Assembly (NCBI RefSeq): GCF_014904735.1
Contig: NZ_JACZCR010000027.1
Location: 124,001-188,000, forward strand
Source of the DNA: Microbulbifer hainanensis
GTDB lineage: Bacteria; Pseudomonadota; Gammaproteobacteria; Pseudomonadales; Cellvibrionaceae
Direction of reading: 5' to 3'
Length of the DNA: 64,000 nucleotides
Made by a program: the position numbers and the translations under genes. Position 1 is the stretch's first letter. Every line of letters starts with the position of its first letter. Shown in pieces: positions 36,279 to 46,273 of the stretch. Below the pieces are notes generated by a model. That model saw only the letters and a program-made list of their open reading frames with translations, did not search any database and was not told where the DNA came from.

Positions 36279-36473
36279 AATTTTTATGGGTGAACGAATT
36301 ACGATTGATATTTATATTAAAATATACACCGCGATACTTGAATTTTGAATGAATATAAAAGAATAATTTAACCATCCAGCTGACAATTCTGACAATTCTG
36401 TAGAAATGATAAATTCGCTATACTATTTTTTTGCGAAATGTCAGCTAAGTTGGCGATCACAATTGATGGCACT

Positions 36474-38681
36474 CTAGTCCCACCTGAGAGGTCTCCGCGG
36501 GTCGATGAACTTGCGCAGCGCCCCGGCCAGGGCATAGCCCTCGAGCCTGTGCTCGAAAGTGTCGGTATGCTCAAACTCCATCCGTTCGAGACATTGGTGA
36601 ATATACCGGGCACTGTCTGAGGTATCCGTTAATGCCTTGCGCCCGGCCAGGACGAGCGGCAGTATCTTCCACCATTTTTTGCTGGCCACCTTGAGTTGCT
36701 TCAGGGCAACGGCCAGCAGCGCTTCTTCGTCGGTTAAATCGGTTCCAAGAGGATAGTATGGCAGCAGCTGTAGGCGTCTTTCATCGTTGAAAGCGGCTTC
36801 AATATGTTCCGGGGTATTGGCGGTAAATTCCAATGGAATGGTGAAGTCCGCCTCGATTTTGCCGGCCTGTTTGGCCTGCGCCAACAACTCCCCCTGGAAG
36901 CGCGAATCGCAGATACACAGCATCCCCACCATCACATCACGGTCCGACTTGCCCCGCAGGTCAGCGACACCGTATTCCGTGACGACAACGTCTCGCAGGT
37001 GCCGGGGAATGGTGCAGTGCGGGTACTGCCAGACGATATTGCTCATTACCTCCCCCTTGCTGCAGCGAGTACTGGGCACGGCGATGATTGAGCGGGCGTC
37101 CGGGAGTTCGAGCGCCTGGGCAACAAAGTTATATTGCCCACCGACGCCACTCACGACCTGGTTGTCCTCCAGGCCGTCGGATATCACCGCACCACTCAGG
37201 GTGACCATCATCGCGGAATTAACGAAGCGCGCCTTGCGCCGCTGTGCGACTTTCAGGGCGCGCCCCTCCTGCAAGTCGTTGATAAAGTCGATGGCGGTCA
37301 TGTTGATGCCGGTGCGCTCGCTATCGGCGAAATCGCGGAGTTCCGCATACATCGATTCCGGCCCAAGAAAAAAGCCACCGTGCAGCCAGGTGCCGCCGCG
37401 CAACGGGCGATTGAGGCAGCTACCTAGCAGGCGCCTTCGACCGTGCTCGCTGTGAAGATCGCACTCTTCCTCTTCGCCCTGGGCATTCAGCAACTTGTGC
37501 CCGCGCCAACTGTAGCTGGGATCGACAATACCGAGACGCTGCAGGAAATCGGTATCCTCTTTTGTCAGCGGGCAGCGGATACGGCCGCAGTCCCGCAGGG
37601 CGAGAAGCGTTTCCTCGTTGACTGTGGTGGTAATGGCGTCACTGTCCAGCAGTTGTTGCACGGCGGCATCCGGGTAGACTTCGCGCTTCAGAATGCCGGC
37701 GCGGCGGAGGTGCAGAAATCCGGGCGGAACCATCTCGCTCGCGCCGTATAGACCGTGGCTGAACTTCTCGAACAGCGGCGGCACCTTCTGCCGCAGCTGC
37801 AGGGAGTCGTCACTGTTCAGGTCACGTACCAGATCGCGGTAAATCTCGTTATTGGTTTGGCGCATGCGCAGCATGTGGCAGACAGCATCGCCGAGAGCTC
37901 CTATGCCGATCTGCAGGGTGCCGCCGTCGGCAACGAGGCTGGCAATATGCGTGGCCAGGGCGTATTCCGTATCACAGACAGGTGGTGACGGTGCGGCGAA
38001 CAGCGGCTTGTCGAAGCTCTCTCCTTCAAGCAGGAAATCGAATTCGCTGGCATTCAGTAAGGCATCATTGCCGAGGAACGGCAGTTGGGGGTTGCACTCC
38101 CCGACAAAGAATAGCGGGTAGTTTTCCCGCTGCTTCGCCATGCGCAGTATCGGCAGCGTCAGGTCAGTGTTACTGCTGATACTGAACTCGGAGCCGCTTG
38201 GGCTCGGTGCGACCATCTGTGCGATAACGTTAACGCCGCGATCGAACAGGTCACGCGCCACGTGAGTGTAATTGGCGCTGACGTAATCCTGCTGCACGGC
38301 CGCATTCCCGAGGAAACTGCCCGGCTGCAGGAAAAACTCACAGACTTCAATATTTTTCGGTAGCCGGTTCTTGCGCCGCGCCGGTGTATAGCCGAGGTCC
38401 TGGTAACCGCTATACAGGCGATCGAGAAGCGGCTGGATGAAGCGACGCTCTATTTCACTGTGGCCGACAGGCCGCTCGAGAGTCAGGGCGGTGAAGATGG
38501 TCAGATTGATGGAGGGGTCTGCGGCAGCACGGGCGTACAACGCATTGGCAAAATGGTTGGCCTTGCCGATACCAAGGGGCAAGCCCAAAACGATGCGTTT
38601 GCCTACCGCCTCCAGCACCGCATCGACGCAGGCTTCAGCGCAGGAAAAACGTTCGGGGTGGCGATCCGGCGATTGTGTCAT
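36474..38681 (-). CDS. Acetyl-CoA hydrolase/transferase family protein
   Basis: The protein belongs to the CoA-transferase family that exchanges or hydrolyses acyl-CoA. The C-terminal part has its hallmarks VSGVGGQYNFVAQAL, AVPSTRCSKGEVMSNIV and VVTEYGVADLRGKSDRD. At 735 residues it is longer than the roughly 500-residue E. coli/Acinetobacter-type acetyl-CoA hydrolases: an extra central region (about 300-440, SFDK...HSEHGRRRLLG) lies between the two halves. It is separated from fadE by 54 bases and a hairpin. Together with fadE it points to fatty-acyl or acetyl-CoA handling. Reaction direction cannot be told. Confidence 0.85.
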   Translation of the reverse strand: MTQSPDRHPERFSCAEACVDAVLEAVGKRIVLGLPLGIGKANHFANALYARAAADPSINLTIFTALTLERPVGHSEIERRFIQPLLDRLYSGYQDLGYTPARRKNRLPKNIEVCEFFLQPGSFLGNAAVQQDYVSANYTHVARDLFDRGVNVIAQMVAPSPSGSEFSISSNTDLTLPILRMAKQRENYPLFFVGECNPQLPFLGNDALLNASEFDFLLEGESFDKPLFAAPSPPVCDTEYALATHIASLVADGGTLQIGIGALGDAVCHMLRMRQTNNEIYRDLVRDLNSDDSLQLRQKVPPLFEKFSHGLYGASEMVPPGFLHLRRAGILKREVYPDAAVQQLLDSDAITTTVNEETLLALRDCGRIRCPLTKEDTDFLQRLGIVDPSYSWRGHKLLNAQGEEEECDLHSEHGRRRLLGSCLNRPLRGGTWLHGGFFLGPESMYAELRDFADSERTGINMTAIDFINDLQEGRALKVAQRRKARFVNSAMMVTLSGAVISDGLEDNQVVSGVGGQYNFVAQALELPDARSIIAVPSTRCSKGEVMSNIVWQYPHCTIPRHLRDVVVTEYGVADLRGKSDRDVMVGMLCICDSRFQGELLAQAKQAGKIEADFTIPLEFTANTPEHIEAAFNDERRLQLLPYYPLGTDLTDEEALLAVALKQLKVASKKWWKILPLVLAGRKALTDTSDSARYIHQCLERMEFEHTDTFEHRLEGYALAGALRKFIDPRRPLRWD

Positions 38682-38701
38682 CGGAAAAGACCCTTCCGCC
38701 C

Positions 38702-38725
38702 GGCCCCGCTCCCGCAGGCGGGGCC
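38702..38725. other. Stem-loop between fadE and the acetyl-CoA hydrolase gene
   Basis: GGCCCCGC (38702-38709) and GCGGGGCC (38718-38725) form a perfect 8-bp stem with an 8-nt loop in the 54-base gap between the genes. No good T-run follows on the minus strand, so it may be a partial terminator or an RNA-stability element. Confidence 0.4.
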
Positions 38726-38735
38726 CGGCTATTGC

Positions 38736-40958
38736 CTATTTGCCTGTCACGAGGTTGTCGAAATGATCGACCTGGATGGCCATATCGACGGCTTCCGCAG
38801 CGGCGCGAAGCTTTTCCGCTTCCTCGTCACTGACCAGTCTCTGATCCAGGGCATCGTCAATGGATTTACGGTTGAAGGCACGTATGCCACCCCGCTTCAT
38901 TTTGTCCCGGGCATCTTCCGTTTCGCTGACCTTGACAAAGGCCTGCTCCACCAGATCCACCCCATCGCCGGGATTGCCGAGAAATACACCGCGAGTCAGG
39001 CGATCACGCGTATCTGATGGTGTCATCAGCAGCTCCGCGCAGGCGCGCGCCTGGCGATCGGATGCCGTATGCACACTGTGTCCCCAGGGCATAGTCAGAA
39101 AATGCATCAGCTGGCCGAGGAAGCGATGGGGGAAATTCTGGAAGACTTCCAGCAAACTCACCTCGATATCGTGCAAGCCTGCACGCATGGCGAACTCCAG
39201 CAGCGGCCGGTCTTCTTTCGGGCTGCCATCGTCTTTGAAACGCTTCAGGGTGCAGCTCAGCAGATAGAGCTGGCTGAGTACGTCGCCGAGGCGAGAAGAA
39301 ATCAGTTCCTTGCGTTTCAGTTCGCCGCCCAGTGACATCAGCGATATCTCTGTCGTCAGGGTCAGTATTGCCGAATAGCGATTCAATTGGCGGTAGTACT
39401 TTGCAGCCTTGCCGACGCCGCGCGGGCTACTGGCGAAAAGCCCCACGGTCCAACCGTGGAAGACGCCGCGCAGTAACGTCTTGAACTGGAACCAGGCGTG
39501 TTTGGGCAACAGCTTGTCCAGAGCGTCTATGCCCGCTTCAGTATCGGGGTTTTCGGCGGCCATCATTTCTTCCAGCAGATAAGGGTGGCAGCGAATAGCA
39601 CCCTGCCCGAAGATCATCAAACTGCGGGTGAGAATATTCGCGCCCTCTACCGTGATAGCGACCGGTACGGCACGATAGACGTTGCCCAGATAATTGAGCG
39701 GTCCATCCATGATCGCCTTGCCGGCGTGAATATCCATGGCGTCGTTTATCGACTGGCGCAGCCCACAGGTGGCGTGGGCTTTCATGATGGCCGAGACCAC
39801 CGCCGGCTTGCGCCCCTCGTCGAGGGCACGGGTGGTGGTCTTGTGCGCGCTATCGAGTACGTAGGCAATGCTGGCGATTTCCGCCAAACGCCGCTGTACG
39901 CCTTCAAATTTACCGATAGGAATACTGAACTGCTCGCGGATACGCGCGTAGGCACCCGTGGTGCGGGCGGCCATCTTGGCGCCGCCAGTAGACAGGGAAG
40001 GCAACGAAATGCCGCGTCCCGCCGCCAGTGCACTCATCAGCATATGCCAGCCGCGACCAACATTTTCCTGTCCGCCGATGATCCACTCCATCGGCACAAA
40101 CACATCCTCGCCCCAGTTGGGCCCATTCTGAAAAGCCTGCATGGCGGGAAGATGCCGCTGCCCAATAGTGACCCCCTCGGTATCCGTGGGCACCAGTGCC
40201 ACCGTAATGCCGAGCTCTTCTTCCTCGCCAAGGAGGTGGTCTGGATCGTAGAGCTTGAAGGCGAGCCCCAGGATTGTCGCTACCGGCCCCAGCGTGATAT
40301 AGCGCTTGTGCCAGTTGACGCGCATTCCCAGAGTCTTTTCGCCCTTGTATTCGCCGTAACAGACAACACCGCTGTCCACCATCGCAGCGGCATCAGAGCC
40401 GGCTTCTGGGCTGGTGAGGCCGAAACAGGGGATTTCCCGACCATCGGCCAGCCTCGGCAGGTAGTAATTCTTCTGCTCCTCCGTGCCGTGGGCCATCAGT
40501 AGTTCACCGGGGCCGAGTGAATTCGGCACCATCACGGTCACGCCCACACTGGTACTGCGGGTGGAAACCTTGGTAACGATTTCCGCGTGGGCGGAGGGCG
40601 AGAAACCAAGGCCGCCAAACTCTTTGGGAATGATGATGCCGAAGAAGCGTTCCTGCTTCAGGAACTGCCAGACTTCCTCCGGAATATCGTGGTCTTCGTA
40701 GCTGATCTTCCAGTCGTCCACCATCCGGCAAAGTTCTTCCACCGGGCCGTCGAGAAATGCCTGCTCCTCTTCGGTGAGCTGGGGCGGCCCCATGCTCAGC
40801 AGCTCGTCCCAATCGGGCTTGCCCGACAGTAGCTGTGCATCCCACCAGACCTCGCCTGCCTCCATCGCTTCGCGTTCAGTATCGGAAATTGGCGGCAGGA
40901 CTTTTTTGATCAATTTCAACAGCGGCGCGGTGAACCACTTCTTACGCAGGTCGCTCAT
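38736..40958 (-). CDS. fadE: Acyl-CoA dehydrogenase (FadE type)
   Basis: This flavoenzyme does the first step of beta-oxidation. The 740-residue length from the ATG at 40958 (Shine-Dalgarno AAGGAA close upstream) fits the FadE group, with E. coli at 814; the extra N-terminal membrane segment of E. coli is not present here. Family regions: FGIIIPKEFGGLGFSPSAHAE, GPGELLMAHGTEEQK, PCFGLTSPEAGSDAA, GRGISLPSLS. An in-frame ATG at 41006 would add 16 residues without a Shine-Dalgarno sequence. It probably oxidises long-chain acyl-CoA. Confidence 0.92.
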   Translation of the reverse strand: MSDLRKKWFTAPLLKLIKKVLPPISDTEREAMEAGEVWWDAQLLSGKPDWDELLSMGPPQLTEEEQAFLDGPVEELCRMVDDWKISYEDHDIPEEVWQFLKQERFFGIIIPKEFGGLGFSPSAHAEIVTKVSTRSTSVGVTVMVPNSLGPGELLMAHGTEEQKNYYLPRLADGREIPCFGLTSPEAGSDAAAMVDSGVVCYGEYKGEKTLGMRVNWHKRYITLGPVATILGLAFKLYDPDHLLGEEEELGITVALVPTDTEGVTIGQRHLPAMQAFQNGPNWGEDVFVPMEWIIGGQENVGRGWHMLMSALAAGRGISLPSLSTGGAKMAARTTGAYARIREQFSIPIGKFEGVQRRLAEIASIAYVLDSAHKTTTRALDEGRKPAVVSAIMKAHATCGLRQSINDAMDIHAGKAIMDGPLNYLGNVYRAVPVAITVEGANILTRSLMIFGQGAIRCHPYLLEEMMAAENPDTEAGIDALDKLLPKHAWFQFKTLLRGVFHGWTVGLFASSPRGVGKAAKYYRQLNRYSAILTLTTEISLMSLGGELKRKELISSRLGDVLSQLYLLSCTLKRFKDDGSPKEDRPLLEFAMRAGLHDIEVSLLEVFQNFPHRFLGQLMHFLTMPWGHSVHTASDRQARACAELLMTPSDTRDRLTRGVFLGNPGDGVDLVEQAFVKVSETEDARDKMKRGGIRAFNRKSIDDALDQRLVSDEEAEKLRAAAEAVDMAIQVDHFDNLVTGK

Positions 40959-41048
40959 TTTTTCCTTCCAGGTGGCAGATTGCCGTGACGCAAAATTACG
41001 CGCCATCAGCCGGAGATCTATATCAGCTCACTATGATAGGCGACGAAT

Positions 41049-41891
41049 TCAAGCCAATGCCAGTGCACCGATCCCACTGCAGATGATCAGCGCCCCAATC
41101 AACCGGCGCGGCGAAAAGCGTTCGCGCAATGCGTAAACGGAAATCAGCGACGCAAACAGGATGCTGGTTTCGCGCGTGGCGACGACTGCCGCAACCGGCA
41201 TTATTGATGTCGCCCAAAGGGCCACGGCAAAGCCGCCACTGGCGAGCAAGCCGGAAGCAGAGCCGCGCAGAAAATTAGAGCGGGCAAAGGAGAGGCCGCG
41301 CAGCGGCTGGGTCAGCAACACCGCCAGTAGAATCCCCGCCCCTGACAGAATTTCCAACCAGGCAACAAAACTGAGCGGATTGGCGACAGTGCGGACGCCG
41401 GCAGCCCCGAGCGTGGTGTAACCGGTGATTGCAACGCCGGTGCCGAGGGAGAGGAGGATCCCTCCGCGCGAAACCCGCAGCTCCCGCATAATCAGCGCGA
41501 AGATCCCGCAGGTCACCAGCAACACCCCGGCTATTTGCAGTGGCTGTAGCGATTCATCGAGAAAAAGCAGTGCAGCGGTAGCGACCAGCAGCGGCGTGAC
41601 GCCACGGGCGATGGGATAGGCCGTGCTGTAGTCCAGCGCGCGGTAGGATCGCGTGAGCAGGTAGAAGTAGAAGTACTGAAAAACCGCACCCCCCAGCAGG
41701 TAGCCGAAGGTTTCGGATTGCGGCAGGGGCAATTGAGTCGCCAGTATTGCGCCGAGTAGAAGGCCGACGCTGCGGATCATCGCCAGCTGCAAAAAGCCTT
41801 CACTACTGTTTTTGACCACCGCGTTCCACGTGGCGTGGGCAAGGGCCGACAACAGGATCAACCCATAGACAAGAGATTCAGGTACTACCAA
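41049..41891 (-). CDS. DMT-superfamily (EamA-type) transporter
   Basis: The 280-residue protein is nearly all hydrophobic, with about ten transmembrane helices and the two-repeat EamA layout (ALAHATWNAVVKNSSEG; then LFLDESLQPLQIAGVLLVTCGI; repeat 2 SIMPVAAVVATRETSILFASLISVYALRERF). These carriers export small metabolites. The substrate is unknown. The frame starts at TTG 41891 (TTG-GTA-GTA-CCT); no ATG lies in the first 37 codons, so the TTG start is a likely but not proven choice. Confidence 0.85.
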   Translation of the reverse strand: MVVPESLVYGLILLSALAHATWNAVVKNSSEGFLQLAMIRSVGLLLGAILATQLPLPQSETFGYLLGGAVFQYFYFYLLTRSYRALDYSTAYPIARGVTPLLVATAALLFLDESLQPLQIAGVLLVTCGIFALIMRELRVSRGGILLSLGTGVAITGYTTLGAAGVRTVANPLSFVAWLEILSGAGILLAVLLTQPLRGLSFARSNFLRGSASGLLASGGFAVALWATSIMPVAAVVATRETSILFASLISVYALRERFSPRRLIGALIICSGIGALALA

Positions 41892-42088
41892 GGCTACAGC
41901 TCGGATTTAAAAGCGTGCTGACCGTCACAACAGATCGAAACGATTCCCCGAACTCAGCGGTAGGTCGTCTAACTTCGTTGAAATACAGCCAGTTTCACAA
42001 CACCCTGTCCGCACCGGTTATTCCGGGCGTGTTGTCCGGAGATTTTCGCAGGCGCCCGTTTGCCGCAGCAATTTCACACTGACCTCTT

Positions 42089-42568
42089 TCAGATCAGCGC
42101 GCGCGGGGAAACGATCACGCCGTTATTGTCTGCGTACAGGAATTCCCCAGGCTTGAAAGTCACACCTCCGAAAGTCACCGCGAGACCTCGCTCGCCGATA
42201 CCCTTCTTTTCAGTTTTCATTGGGTGAGTTCCCAGTGCCTGTACCCCTAACTCTAGTCCAGAAATCTCATCCACATCGCGAATGCAGCCATACATGATGA
42301 TGCCTTCCCAGCCATTGGCGCAGGCTTTTTCCGCAAGCTGGTCTCCCAGACAGGCGCGCCGCATGGAGCCACCGGCATCCACTACCAATACTTTGCCGGT
42401 CCCCTCTTCGGCAACCAGCTCGCGCACCAGGGAGTTATCTTCGAAACATTTGATCGTTACGATTTCGCCGCCGAAATGTTCGCGCCCGCCGTAGTTTACA
42501 AACATGGGCTCAACGACTTGCACCAGCTCGGGGTGGTTATCGCAGAGGTCCGGGGTGGAAATGGTCAT
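42089..42568 (-). CDS. rraA: Regulator of RNase E activity RraA-type protein
   Basis: RraA binds the RNase E C-terminal scaffold and inhibits mRNA decay in E. coli. The 159-residue product (E. coli 161) has the conserved [58 protein letters not shown] and [11 protein letters not shown]. It is complete. Proteins of this family can also be metal-dependent aldolases, so the RNase-E role is by family assignment. Confidence 0.93.
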   Translation of the reverse strand: MTISTPDLCDNHPELVQVVEPMFVNYGGREHFGGEIVTIKCFEDNSLVRELVAEEGTGKVLVVDAGGSMRRACLGDQLAEKACANGWEGIIMYGCIRDVDEISGLELGVQALGTHPMKTEKKGIGERGLAVTFGGVTFKPGEFLYADNNGVIVSPRALI

Positions 42569-42708
42569 GCTTTCCTCTCGAAATCTATTGGGTTCACTCG
42601 ATGCAGATAATAGCGGCTACGGAGGTCTGAAGCAGTCACATACAGTGATACCGGGTATTACCACCATGGATAATACCCGGTATCGAGTAATTATGACGTT
42701 GCAAGTGG

Positions 42709-43284
42709 TTAGTAAGTGACACGCACCGGTGTGCCTACCCGCGCATGCTGAAAGAACTTGCGGGCCATATGCGGCGGCATACGGACACAGCCGTGGGAAG
42801 CTGGATAGTTGGGTACATGGCCGGACGCGTGCATACCGATGCCGCCATTGAAGCGCAGGTAGTAACTCATTTTCGCTCCGCGATAATAAGTTCCAGGCGG
42901 GCGACGATCCCTGCGGGTATTCACATCCGCCTTGACGACACGGCCTGTCCGCCGATCGACATAACTTCCGTAAATCGTCGAGCGGTGATTCGGGCGTTTG
43001 GCCAGCACGCGGAAATGCCCCGGACTGGTGCGGTGACCGCTCTTACCAGAGGACACCTTGGAGACGCCCACCAATGTGCCACCCTTGTAAAAATAGGCGC
43101 GTTGTTCAGACAGAGAAATGGTGATCGAAGACGCGCCGGATATATTTGCCGCTGCATAATCATCAAACCAGTTGACACCGCGGCGGTCGGGGTTGGCCCA
43201 GCCCGTTGCGGACAACAGCATCGCCACGCAGAACAGCAGGCCGACACGCATTCGGAAATTCCAGATTTGTCTGTACGTGTGCAT
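42709..43284 (-). CDS. L,D-transpeptidase (YkuD domain)
   Basis: The exported 191-residue protein has an N-terminal hydrophobic signal (RMRVGLLFCVAMLLSATGWA), then a YkuD catalytic domain: HASGHVPNYPASHGCVRMP, with His152, His164 and Cys166 in the conserved HxxG...SHGCxR signature. Such enzymes make 3-3 cross-links in peptidoglycan or anchor lipoproteins. The start chosen is ATG 43284; ATG 43251 (MRVG) is possible. The domain fills most of the protein and no peptidoglycan-binding domain is visible. Confidence 0.92.
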   Translation of the reverse strand: MHTYRQIWNFRMRVGLLFCVAMLLSATGWANPDRRGVNWFDDYAAANISGASSITISLSEQRAYFYKGGTLVGVSKVSSGKSGHRTSPGHFRVLAKRPNHRSTIYGSYVDRRTGRVVKADVNTRRDRRPPGTYYRGAKMSYYLRFNGGIGMHASGHVPNYPASHGCVRMPPHMARKFFQHARVGTPVRVTY

Positions 43285-43686
43285 AGATCACCTCACTCAC
43301 TTGATCTGGTTTCAGCCGATTACCGGCACCGTCAATGCCCTTAATCTCCTGCCCCAGTAATCACCAGTGGTGGCGAACTCCTTTTCCGCGAATTGTGCAA
43401 CACAGTTTTCAGTTTTTATTTCGCTTTAGGACTATTCGGATTCTATTGCGTGAAGTCTGGATACTTAGATTGAATTATTCTCTGGTTGCCCAGTGTTATT
43501 GAGTTAGCGCTTGTCGATAAGGTGGAACAGGTAATGTCACCACCTAGTTGGCGGGTAATGGGGAGGAAAGCGTTGACATATTCAGCGCGGGAGGGAAACA
43601 GCAGTCTAAATGAAGGTATTCGCAAATGTGCCAGGTGGCAGACTGGGCGGGCCGAGTACAGGGTTGCATTACAACTCTCGCCCATA
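43285..43686. other. Intergenic region between L,D-transpeptidase and ppsA
   Basis: About 400 bases without a supportable gene. A minus-strand 80-codon frame (43443-43685) has unlikely composition and no ribosome binding site. The right end carries the ppsA terminator. Confidence 0.4.
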
Positions 43687-43713
43687 AAAAAAGCGGCCCC
43701 GAGGGGCCGCTTT
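43687..43713 (-). terminator. Intrinsic terminator of ppsA
   Basis: On the minus strand AAAGCGGCCCC / GGGGCCGCTTT forms a long GC-rich stem with a 3-nt loop and a T-run after it, directly following the ppsA stop. Arms plus T-run are in the standard arrangement. Confidence 0.9.
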
Positions 43714-43723
43714 GGGAAGACAA

Positions 43724-46087
43724 TCAGCCTTCTTCGTTGGCGAGGAACAACCAGGTATCCACGGCGGTATCCGGGTTCAGGGAGACGCTGTCGATCCCCT
43801 CGTCCATCAGCCAGCGGGCAAAATCCTTGTGATCCGACGGCCCCTGGCCGCAGATCCCGACGTATTTCCCGGCTTTTTTACAGGCCTGGATCGCGCGGGA
43901 CAGCAGCAATTTCACCGCTGGATCGCGTTCGTCGAACAGATCTGCCACCAGGCCGGAATCCCGGTCCAGCCCCAGTGTCAGCTGGGTCAGGTCGTTGGAA
44001 CCGATGGAGAAGCCGTCGAAGTGCTGCAGGAACTCCTCCGCCAGCAGGGCATTCGATGGCAGTTCACACATCATGATGATCTTCAAGCCACCTTCGCCGC
44101 GCTTCAGGCCATTCTGCGCGAGCAGATCGACCACCTCGGCCGCTTCCTGAGGTGTCCGCACGAACGGCACCATGATCTCGACGTTGGTGAGGCCCATTTC
44201 GTCGCGCACTTTTTTCAGCGCGCGGCATTCCAGCGCGAAGCAGTGGCGGAAATCCGCGGAGCGGTAACGGGCTGCCCCCCGGAAGCCCAGCATCGGGTTT
44301 TCTTCACTGGGCTCGTACAACTGTCCGCCGACGAGGTGCGCATATTCGTTGGACTTGAAGTCCGACAGGCGCACGATGACGCGGTTCGGTGCGAAGGCCG
44401 CTGCCAGGGTTGCGATGCCCTCAACCAGCTTCTCCACGATGAAATCTTCCGGAGAGGCGTAGCCGCCGATGCGCTCGCGGATATTCTTCTGCAGGTCTTC
44501 AGGGAGCTTATCCAGCTCCAGCAGAGCCTTGGGGTGAATGCCGATCATGCGGTTGAGAATGAACTCCAGGCGCGCGAGGCCAACCCCCTCATTGGGCAGG
44601 TGGCTGAAGGCGAAGGCGCGATCCGGGTTACCCACGTTCAACATGATCTTGAACGGGATTTCCGGCATCGAGCTGACTTCGGTTTCTTCCCGCTCGAAGT
44701 TGAGCTCGCCCGCCATCACAAAGCCGGTGTCACCCTCGGCACAGGAAACGGTCACCGGGGTGCCGCTTTTCAGCAATTCGGTGGCGTTTCCGCAACCGAC
44801 AACGGCGGGAATACCCAGTTCGCGGGCGATGATCGCCGCGTGGCAGGTGCGCCCACCACGATTCGTTACGATCGCGCTGGCCTTCTTCAATACCGGCTCC
44901 CAATCCGGGTCGGTCATATCGGTGACCAACACCTCACCGTCCTGCATCGCAGCCATATCCTCGACGGATTCGAGCACCCGCACCTTGCCGGCGCCGATAC
45001 GCTGACCGATGGCACGGCCCTCGCAGAGCACTTCGCCGCGCTCGCGCAGGTGGTAGCGCTCGATGCTGGTGCCGACATCGCGGGAGCGCACAGTTTCCGG
45101 ACGAGCCTGGACGATAAACAGCTCGCCGGTATCGCCGTCTTTGGCCCACTCGATGTCCATGGGGCGGCCGTAATGCTCCTCGATCTTGCGCGCCTGGACG
45201 GCCAGATTGGTCAATTCTTCGTCCGTCAGGGCAAATCCGAGTCGATCTTCCTCCGCAACCGGCACTGTCTTGACCGACCGGCCACAATCGCCGCTCTGGT
45301 CGTAGACCATCTTGATCGCCTTGCTGCCGCGATTGCGGCGCAGGATTGCCGGGCGCCCGGCGTCCAGGGCGGGCTTGTAGAGATAGAACTCATCGGGGTT
45401 CACGGCGCCCTGCACGACGGTTTCACCCAGGCCGAAGGCCGCAGTGATGAAGATCACGTCGCGGAAGCCGCTCTCGGTATCCAGGGTAAACATGACGCCC
45501 GCGGCGCCGGTTTCACTGCGCACCATGTGCTGGATACCGGCAGACAGCGCTACGCCGGCGTGGGCGTAGCCGGTGTGGACGCGGTAGGCGATGGCACGGT
45601 CGTTGTACAGGGAGGCGAACACCTCATGCACCGCCTGAAGGACCGCATCGATGCCACGGATATTGAGAAATGTCTCCTGCTGGCCGGCAAAAGAGGCGTC
45701 CGGCAGGTCTTCGGCAGTGGCAGAAGAACGCACGGCTACCGCGGTCTCGCCGCCGCCGAGAGCCTCATATCCGTCACGGATTTCCTGTTCCAGCTGCGCC
45801 GGGAACGGAGTCTCCAGAATCCAGCGGCGGATCTCCTCGCCGGCCTTGGCCAGCGCAGTCACGTCGCCGACATCCAGGGACAGCAAGCGGTCAGCGATAC
45901 GCTGTTCGAGCTGTTCGTGGGCGAGGAAGGTGCGGAATGCCTCAGCGGTGGTGGCAAACCCGCCGGGTACGCTCACGCCGGCACCGGCCAGGGATGAGAT
46001 CATCTCACCCAGCGATGCATTTTTACCGCCGACCTTGTCGACGTCCCCCATACCCAGTTTTGCGAATTCAATGGTGAAGTTCGTCAA
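43724..46087 (-). CDS. ppsA: Phosphoenolpyruvate synthase
   Basis: PpsA converts pyruvate and ATP to PEP, the entry to gluconeogenesis. The 787-residue protein (E. coli 792) has the N-terminal PEP/pyruvate-binding domain ([14 protein letters not shown], 18-31), the phosphohistidine swivel [15 protein letters not shown] with His416 and, two residues before it, Thr414, the site regulated by PpsR, and the C-terminal PEP-utilising domain ([20 protein letters not shown]). It is divergent from ppsR and has its own terminator. Confidence 0.97.
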   Translation of the reverse strand: MTNFTIEFAKLGMGDVDKVGGKNASLGEMISSLAGAGVSVPGGFATTAEAFRTFLAHEQLEQRIADRLLSLDVGDVTALAKAGEEIRRWILETPFPAQLEQEIRDGYEALGGGETAVAVRSSATAEDLPDASFAGQQETFLNIRGIDAVLQAVHEVFASLYNDRAIAYRVHTGYAHAGVALSAGIQHMVRSETGAAGVMFTLDTESGFRDVIFITAAFGLGETVVQGAVNPDEFYLYKPALDAGRPAILRRNRGSKAIKMVYDQSGDCGRSVKTVPVAEEDRLGFALTDEELTNLAVQARKIEEHYGRPMDIEWAKDGDTGELFIVQARPETVRSRDVGTSIERYHLRERGEVLCEGRAIGQRIGAGKVRVLESVEDMAAMQDGEVLVTDMTDPDWEPVLKKASAIVTNRGGRTCHAAIIARELGIPAVVGCGNATELLKSGTPVTVSCAEGDTGFVMAGELNFEREETEVSSMPEIPFKIMLNVGNPDRAFAFSHLPNEGVGLARLEFILNRMIGIHPKALLELDKLPEDLQKNIRERIGGYASPEDFIVEKLVEGIATLAAAFAPNRVIVRLSDFKSNEYAHLVGGQLYEPSEENPMLGFRGAARYRSADFRHCFALECRALKKVRDEMGLTNVEIMVPFVRTPQEAAEVVDLLAQNGLKRGEGGLKIIMMCELPSNALLAEEFLQHFDGFSIGSNDLTQLTLGLDRDSGLVADLFDERDPAVKLLLSRAIQACKKAGKYVGICGQGPSDHKDFARWLMDEGIDSVSLNPDTAVDTWLFLANEEG

Positions 46088-46173
46088 GTGAACGCCCTCT
46101 GCAGCAGGATTTGTGGCCGCCGATTATAAGGATGGGTTTTGTAAAAAATAGCCCGTAAAAAACGCGAAAAATG

Positions 46174-46190
46174 TTGTAAATTTTCTACAA
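46174..46190. promoter_or_regulatory. Inverted repeat in the ppsA/ppsR divergent region
   Basis: TTGTA (46174-46178) and TACAA (46186-46190) form a short dyad around AATTTTC within a very AT-rich stretch between the divergent starts (46088-46273). It is a candidate operator or promoter element, supported only by position and symmetry. Confidence 0.35.
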
Positions 46191-46273
46191 AATTGAGGAA
46201 GTCGAAAACTGACGCGACTTCACGGGGTTAAGCGCGTTAGGATGTGGACCAGCAATGAAAGCACGGAAGTCCC

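Noticed and set aside
36360-36400. Tandem repeat TGACAATTC in the AT-rich gap left of the acetyl-CoA hydrolase gene
   Set aside because: Only two copies of 9 bases; not enough for a repeat array or an attachment site.
43443-43685. 80-codon minus-strand frame between the L,D-transpeptidase gene and ppsA
   Set aside because: No ribosome binding site or domain content, and it runs into the ppsA terminator region.
43712-45997. 761-codon frame on the plus strand antisense to ppsA
   Set aside because: It mirrors the codon structure of ppsA and has no domain signal; long antisense frames are common in GC-rich genes.
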